Shown here: positions 59,519 through 64,000 of the stretch, piece by piece
Position numbering within the stretch: the stretch's first letter is position 1
Layout of the letters: each line of letters starts with the position of its first letter
From: Candidatus Poribacteria bacterium
GTDB lineage: Bacteria > Poribacteria > WGA-4E > WGA-3G
Direction of reading: 5' to 3'
DNA: 64,000 bases
Assembly: GCA_012270865.1 (NCBI GenBank)
Contig: JAAXHL010000096.1
Span: forward strand, 26,769 to 90,768
The notes under the pieces: generated by a model
Databases searched by the model: none
What the model saw: the letters and a program-made list of their open reading frames with translations, nothing else
What the model was told of the DNA's origin: nothing
Translations under genes and position numbers: made by a program

Positions 59519-60088
59519 ATGAAACCTCAAAGATTTTTGAAAAGTGCCTTGTCTAACAAAGTTGTAATCCGTAAATTTGTTTGCCTTATTCTGCTTTTGG
59601 TGGCTTGTAGTTTTATTATTATTGGTCAGGCGCAGACAGAAACGGATCCGAAGGGCATAGAAGATCCTGCATTTGCGTCCGATTTAGAGGAGCTGCTAAC
59701 GACGGTCTACTGTTACTGCGGTTGTACACGGGAAACCATCAAAGTTTGCGTGTGCAACACAGCAGTCGCAATTGAGGCCTCCTTTAAAGATGAACTCGCT
59801 AACGGTAAAAGTGTTGATCAGATTCGCACGGCGTATCTTGACAAGTATGGACCCGAGTTCTATGCGGTTATGCCAGCAGAGGGTATTAACTTACTCGCCT
59901 ATATTATGCCAGCAGTTATACTTGTCCTCATCGGTGGTGTCGTTTTCGTCGTGCTACAGCGGTCAAGCCGTTCAATGCAGGGAGCGTTAGGAACATCGGA
60001 GTCAGACGACGGATCGGAATCACAGGTTTCTGATGATACTGTGAAACAGGTTGAGGCTGAATTGGAAAGATACAAGCGGGGAAACTAA
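59519..60088 (+). CDS. CcmH-like cytochrome c biogenesis protein with atypical Cys-rich motif
   Basis: Signal plus YCYCGCTRETIKVCVCNTAVAIEASFKDELANGKSVDQIRTAYLDKYGPEFYAVMP; TM after. ATG at 59519 (MKPQRF). Confidence 0.8.
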   Translation: MKPQRFLKSALSNKVVIRKFVCLILLLVACSFIIIGQAQTETDPKGIEDPAFASDLEELLTTVYCYCGCTRETIKVCVCNTAVAIEASFKDELANGKSVDQIRTAYLDKYGPEFYAVMPAEGINLLAYIMPAVILVLIGGVVFVVLQRSSRSMQGALGTSESDDGSESQVSDDTVKQVEAELERYKRGN

Positions 60089-60149
60089 ACACGGCAAGTT
60101 TTTCGTGCGGGATAGATTGATGTCTGTGCTTTATTAAGGTGTGTTCAAT

Positions 60150-60497
60150 ATGTCTTTTCTTGTGCTTTTATGGATGATAATTCTTGGCGTTGCTCTCCTT
60201 GTGTATCTGGGTGTTCCAATTTTTTTACAAACGGGTTCGCAACCTGTGGCGACTTCAGAAGATATTATTGCGGAACGACAGCGGACACTCTCTCAAGAGC
60301 GTGAGCGTAGTTACGCTGCATTGGCGGACCTTGACGAGGATTATGAAACCGGAAAGCTTTCGGAAGCCGATTATCAAGAGTTGCGTGCTGATCTTTTGCA
60401 AGAGACAGCGCAAATTATAGTGCAGCTCGAAAGTGAATCGCAATCTGATGTAGAAGCAGAGATTGAGAGATTTAAACAGCAACAACGTGGAACATAA
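60150..60497 (+). CDS. CcmI-like small membrane protein
   Basis: N-terminal TM plus RSYAALADLDEDYETGKLSEADYQELRADLLQETAQ. Confidence 0.7.
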   Translation: MSFLVLLWMIILGVALLVYLGVPIFLQTGSQPVATSEDIIAERQRTLSQERERSYAALADLDEDYETGKLSEADYQELRADLLQETAQIIVQLESESQSDVEAEIERFKQQQRGT

Positions 60498-60498
60498 C

Positions 60499-61824
60499 AT
60501 GCATACGCGCAAATTTTCATTCAGTCTTTTGAGGGGCAACTCGCAATATTGCTATTTCACCGAATGGTGTATGTGCAGTTTGTTGGGAATTGCCCTGATT
60601 TTTTTCTCGCTTCCGACTGCTTCTGCCCAAACGACGAAATCTGGCAATATCATAGGTGCGGTTGTTGACAGGAAACTTGAGAAGCCGCTTGTCTCGCATC
60701 CAATAACTTTGACGATTCATGGGACCGAGGGTACTGAAACCGAGCAGGCATTGACGGATGAAACCGGCAATTATCGTTTTGAAGGTCTACCGCTTGATCC
60801 GACGGTTCATTACACTGTTTCGACTGTTTATGAAGACACGGATTATAGTGAGGCGGACGTAGTTTTGTCGACTTGGTCGCCGAATGTAACGATTGACTTC
60901 AATATCGGTGCGTTTACGGATGACACGGCACAAATTCGGATTAAGACGCATACCTTTATCGTTGGCCCACCGCCTGAAGATCACGCTCCGGATGGTGCTG
61001 TTACAATTCTTGAAGCGGTTGGCGTTGAGAACCGGAGTGACCTACCTTTTCAAATAGCACGTGGTGCGGAGACAGTCGGGTTATATTTGACGCTTCCGAA
61101 AGGGACTGAGGGGTTTCAAACGCGTTCATCCGCTGCACTCACAATGCATCCTGGCACCGATGAGGTTATCCTTAAAACGCCGCTACCGCCTGGGGAGTCG
61201 CAGTTGGGTTATGCTTATATCTTTCACGTTGAGAGAGACGAGTTGAATTTATCACGCCGTTTGGATTTTGATACGGCACAATTCGTGTTTTTTATTCCTG
61301 CTGGTATCGGTTTAGTCCCAAATGCCAAATTTTTTGGGACCCCGAGCCGCGAACAAATTCATAACGATGTTTATCTTATTTATCAGAGTAATTCGGAGCG
61401 TATTTTCGAGTCGGGTACAACGATTGATTTATCATTTAGTGTCCATAAGGGTTCGACGGGTGGACCTGTTCCGGGACAGGGTTCTAACCTCGGGCAGTTG
61501 ATTCTTATTGCTGTTACGGCGGCATTGACTGGCGGATTTTTCGTTGCGGCACTTTTCAAACTCCGTGCCGCCAACAGTAGCGCGGCATCTGATACCGATG
61601 ATACTTCAACATCACCAGAACCATCAGACGCGGGGTGGCTTCGTAAACTGAACCCCGACGATCTTGAACATGCCCGCGTCGCAAGGCTTGAATTTATTAC
61701 ACATCTTGATGATAAGTACGAGAGGCAAGAGATTTCGGAGCGCGTTTATAAACGGTTGCGCCGAGAACAGACGGAACGCCTCACCACACTCTTAGAACAA
61801 CAGAAAAGGGGAAACAATGCATAG
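60499..61824 (+). CDS. Hypothetical secreted/membrane protein with carboxypeptidase-regulatory-like (CarboxypepD_reg) domain
   Basis: GAVVDRKLEKPLVSHPITLTIHGTEGTETEQALTDETGNYRFEGLPLDPTVHY; C-terminal TM. Confidence 0.75.
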   Translation: MHTRKFSFSLLRGNSQYCYFTEWCMCSLLGIALIFFSLPTASAQTTKSGNIIGAVVDRKLEKPLVSHPITLTIHGTEGTETEQALTDETGNYRFEGLPLDPTVHYTVSTVYEDTDYSEADVVLSTWSPNVTIDFNIGAFTDDTAQIRIKTHTFIVGPPPEDHAPDGAVTILEAVGVENRSDLPFQIARGAETVGLYLTLPKGTEGFQTRSSAALTMHPGTDEVILKTPLPPGESQLGYAYIFHVERDELNLSRRLDFDTAQFVFFIPAGIGLVPNAKFFGTPSREQIHNDVYLIYQSNSERIFESGTTIDLSFSVHKGSTGGPVPGQGSNLGQLILIAVTAALTGGFFVAALFKLRAANSSAASDTDDTSTSPEPSDAGWLRKLNPDDLEHARVARLEFITHLDDKYERQEISERVYKRLRREQTERLTTLLEQQKRGNNA

Positions 61825-62212
61825 CAAACACCGCATCGCTGATTTGATAATTATGTTAGGTCATGTAGATGAGAACGTTCGGGACACCGCGAAAGCAGAA
61901 TTGATTGCGATAGGTGAACCCGCGATTCCACAACTCATCGATGTCCTCACGCAAGAGTGTTGGCATATAGCCGGGTATGGTGCTGAGTTCTACACCCATA
62001 TAGAAGAGTCTGCGATTCCAGTTTATATGGAACAGATGGCGAATAACGCTTCGGAGGTTTTGGCGGAAATCGGAGAGTCCACCGTCCCGAAACTGACGGC
62101 GGAACTCACGAGAGCCGAGCGCGAGTTTTCGGAGTGGTTTTATAAGTACTTGCGTCCGGAGCAGACGGACCGTCTTATCACAATGTTGGCGTATGTTAAG
62201 AAAGGCGAATAG
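61817..62212 (+). CDS. HEAT-repeat protein (short)
   Basis: RIADLIIMLGHVDENVRDTAKAELIAIGEPAIPQLIDVL. Confidence 0.8.
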   Translation: MHSKHRIADLIIMLGHVDENVRDTAKAELIAIGEPAIPQLIDVLTQECWHIAGYGAEFYTHIEESAIPVYMEQMANNASEVLAEIGESTVPKLTAELTRAEREFSEWFYKYLRPEQTDRLITMLAYVKKGE

Positions 62213-62830
62213 ATGGACAACGAAAGCGTTATAGCCGACTTAATCTATGATTTGTCGGAGTTTGATGACGATATCCGTGAGGCTGCGCGGGAGGAATTGA
62301 TTGCTATCGGTGAACCTGCGATTCCGCAACTTGTTGAGGCACTTGCAGATAATCTTGGAGATGTGGTTGAACAAGCCACTGATGTCTTGGCAGCCATAGG
62401 TGAACCGGCGATACCTGCTCTTATTGATGAGATGGCGATCGCTGAGAGGTACTATGCCTTGGCTCTTGGTGATACGCTTAGCCGTATAGGTGAACCGGCG
62501 GTACCGGTTTTGGTTGAAGCGTTATCTGACAAACTTAATGAAGATTTTCGGGAGTATGCGATTCGCGCGCTCAATCTGATGGGGGTTGCAGCAATTCGTG
62601 CGCTGCCTGCGCTTATTGAGGCATTGACCGATCCGTCGGATGAGGTTCGGTCTTATGCTGCCTATACATTTTCTAAAATGGAGGGTGCGGCAGCGGATGC
62701 GGTGCCTGCACTTATCAAGGCACTTGACGATGAATCGGAAGAGGTCCGAAATCATGCAGTTTTTGCCTTAGGCAAGATTGGAACCTCGGAAGCGAAACAG
62801 GCACTTGAAACGTTTAACCAATCAATGTGA
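62213..62830 (+). CDS. HEAT-repeat (PBS lyase-like) protein
   Basis: Multiple repeats: AREELIAIGEPAIPQLVEAL, AAIGEPAIPALIDEM, SRIGEPAVPVLVEAL, ALPALIEALTDPSDEVRSYAAYTF. Confidence 0.9.
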   Translation: MDNESVIADLIYDLSEFDDDIREAAREELIAIGEPAIPQLVEALADNLGDVVEQATDVLAAIGEPAIPALIDEMAIAERYYALALGDTLSRIGEPAVPVLVEALSDKLNEDFREYAIRALNLMGVAAIRALPALIEALTDPSDEVRSYAAYTFSKMEGAAADAVPALIKALDDESEEVRNHAVFALGKIGTSEAKQALETFNQSM

Positions 62831-62856
62831 CGAATTTGTGAAATTTTAAATAAAAC

Positions 62857-62885
62857 TTGAAAATGAACTGCGAATATGGTATAAT
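62857..62885 (+). promoter_or_regulatory. Sigma70-type promoter TTGAAA-N17-TATAAT
   Basis: -35 at 62857-62862, -10 at 62880-62885; AAGGAG at 63001 precedes the ATG at 63012. Confidence 0.75.
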
Positions 62886-63011
62886 TAAGAAAAGTAGAAT
62901 CTGCGAATTATGAATGAAAAAATCATAGAAACCTCGTTAGAAAAGCGGGAATTACGAAAGAAAAGTAGCCTATAATTATATGGATTTGCTTACGACCCGA
63001 AAGGAGCCAAG

Positions 63012-64000
63012 ATGGCAAAATACGATTTTGTAATCGCTGTAGGAGGGGCACCAGGTCAAGGTATTGACACCGTTGGCAAGAGCATGAGCCAAATCTGTGC
63101 TCGGCATGGTCTCCATGTTTATACCTATAGTGCTTACCAGTCCCTTATCCGCGGCGGTCATACCTTCCTTACCGTCAGAATCAGTTCCGAACCGGTTGCC
63201 AACCACGGCGATAAGATAGACATGATTATTGCGATGGATCGGAACAGCGTAGAAACCCACCTTCAGAATGTCGCACCCGGCGGCGCACTTATTTACAACA
63301 GTGATGATGTTAAAGCGGCACCTGAGCGCGATGACATCCAACTCTGTCCTATCTCCTATAGAGAGTTGTCCAATAACACCGATAGACCTAAGAAGATGCT
63401 GAACATCTGTATGTTTGGTGTTGCTCTGAAGATGGTTGGTGGCGACTTACAGGTACTTGAAGACATCATTAACCTTACATTCTCACGTAAAGGACAGGAG
63501 TTGGTGGATGCGAATATTGGCGTAGCGCGCGCGGGCTACAATCATGCCTCAGAACATTTCACAGCTTTTGAAATGCAGTTTGAGAAGCAGGAACCTGCGC
63601 TTGCGTTCATTGATGGGAATTCGGCAATGGCGATGGGTGGTGCAGCGGCGGGTGTCAAATTTTATGCAGCGTATCCGATGAGTCCATCGACGGGTGTCCT
63701 TCACTGGATGGCAGCGAATGCGCGAGACCTCGGTATTCTGGTGCGCCAATGTGAAGACGAAATTAGCGTTGTGAATATGGTTATCGGTGCAGCGCATGCG
63801 GGTAGTCGAGCGATGTGTGCCACGTCAGGTGGTGGTTTCGCTCTGATGTCAGAAGCCATCGGCAGTGCTGGAATGATGGAAATTCCGATTGTTGTTATTA
63901 ATGTTCAGCGTGGGGGTCCTTCGACAGGTCTACCTACGAAAACGGAGCAGGGAGATTTATGGCAGCTGCTCGGTGCGAGCCAAGGTGATTTTCCGAAAAT
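63012..64000 (+). CDS. 2-oxoacid:acceptor (ferredoxin) oxidoreductase alpha subunit, truncated by the window end
   Basis: MAKYDFVIAVGGAPGQGIDTVGKSMSQICARHGLHVYTYSAYQSLIRGGHTFLTVRIS...AGVKFYAAYPMSPSTGVLHW...VVINVQRGGPSTGLPTKTEQGDL. Not in the ORF track because it is open at the window edge. Confidence 0.93.
   Translation, partial: MAKYDFVIAVGGAPGQGIDTVGKSMSQICARHGLHVYTYSAYQSLIRGGHTFLTVRISSEPVANHGDKIDMIIAMDRNSVETHLQNVAPGGALIYNSDDVKAAPERDDIQLCPISYRELSNNTDRPKKMLNICMFGVALKMVGGDLQVLEDIINLTFSRKGQELVDANIGVARAGYNHASEHFTAFEMQFEKQEPALAFIDGNSAMAMGGAAAGVKFYAAYPMSPSTGVLHWMAANARDLGILVRQCEDEISVVNMVIGAAHAGSRAMCATSGGGFALMSEAIGSAGMMEIPIVVINVQRGGPSTGLPTKTEQGDLWQLLGASQGDFPK

Overview
The 64 kb window comes from a bacterial chromosome with a free-living metabolic repertoire. 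The mix of PhyH dioxygenases, Gfo/Idh/MocA oxidoreductases, a sulfatase, ThuA, DUF5916 and TonB receptors suggests a Poribacteria/Planctomycetes-like uncultured lineage; this is inference only. The best-supported block is a minus-strand complex I operon, nuoA-B-C-D-H-I-J-K-L-M-N (about 7.8-19.7 kb), with no nuoE/F/G present. Other recognisable genes are purF, purM, argG, a moxR-type ATPase, a TonB/TonB-dependent-receptor block, a lipoate ligase-like gene, a MazF-type toxin-antitoxin pair, a variant cytochrome c maturation cluster (ccmE-ccmF-ccmH-like-ccmI-like), tRNA-Glu, tRNA-Gln and a truncated 2-oxoacid:ferredoxin oxidoreductase alpha gene at the right edge (absent from the ORF track because it has no stop in the window). 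The main items worth a second look are: (1) REP-like hairpin arrays whose 6-bp stems differ by compensatory changes between arrays while the loop (ACA) and foot (TCCTAC/GTAGGA) stay constant; (2) a tRNA-Glu with a 44-nt variable region; (3) a NuoI with about 75-80 extra residues between its two 4Fe-4S motifs; (4) an orphan FliG-like protein coupled to purM; (5) an ATPase plus putative PD-(D/E)xK nuclease pair; (6) a 1012-aa multidomain orphan protein beside a TA module in an AT-rich island; (7) two MITE-like elements sharing ACTTACGCA terminal inverted repeats; (8) a CxxxY-type CcmE. No CRISPR array, rRNA, prophage or transposase gene was seen. All domain calls are by eye from the sequence; no searches were run.
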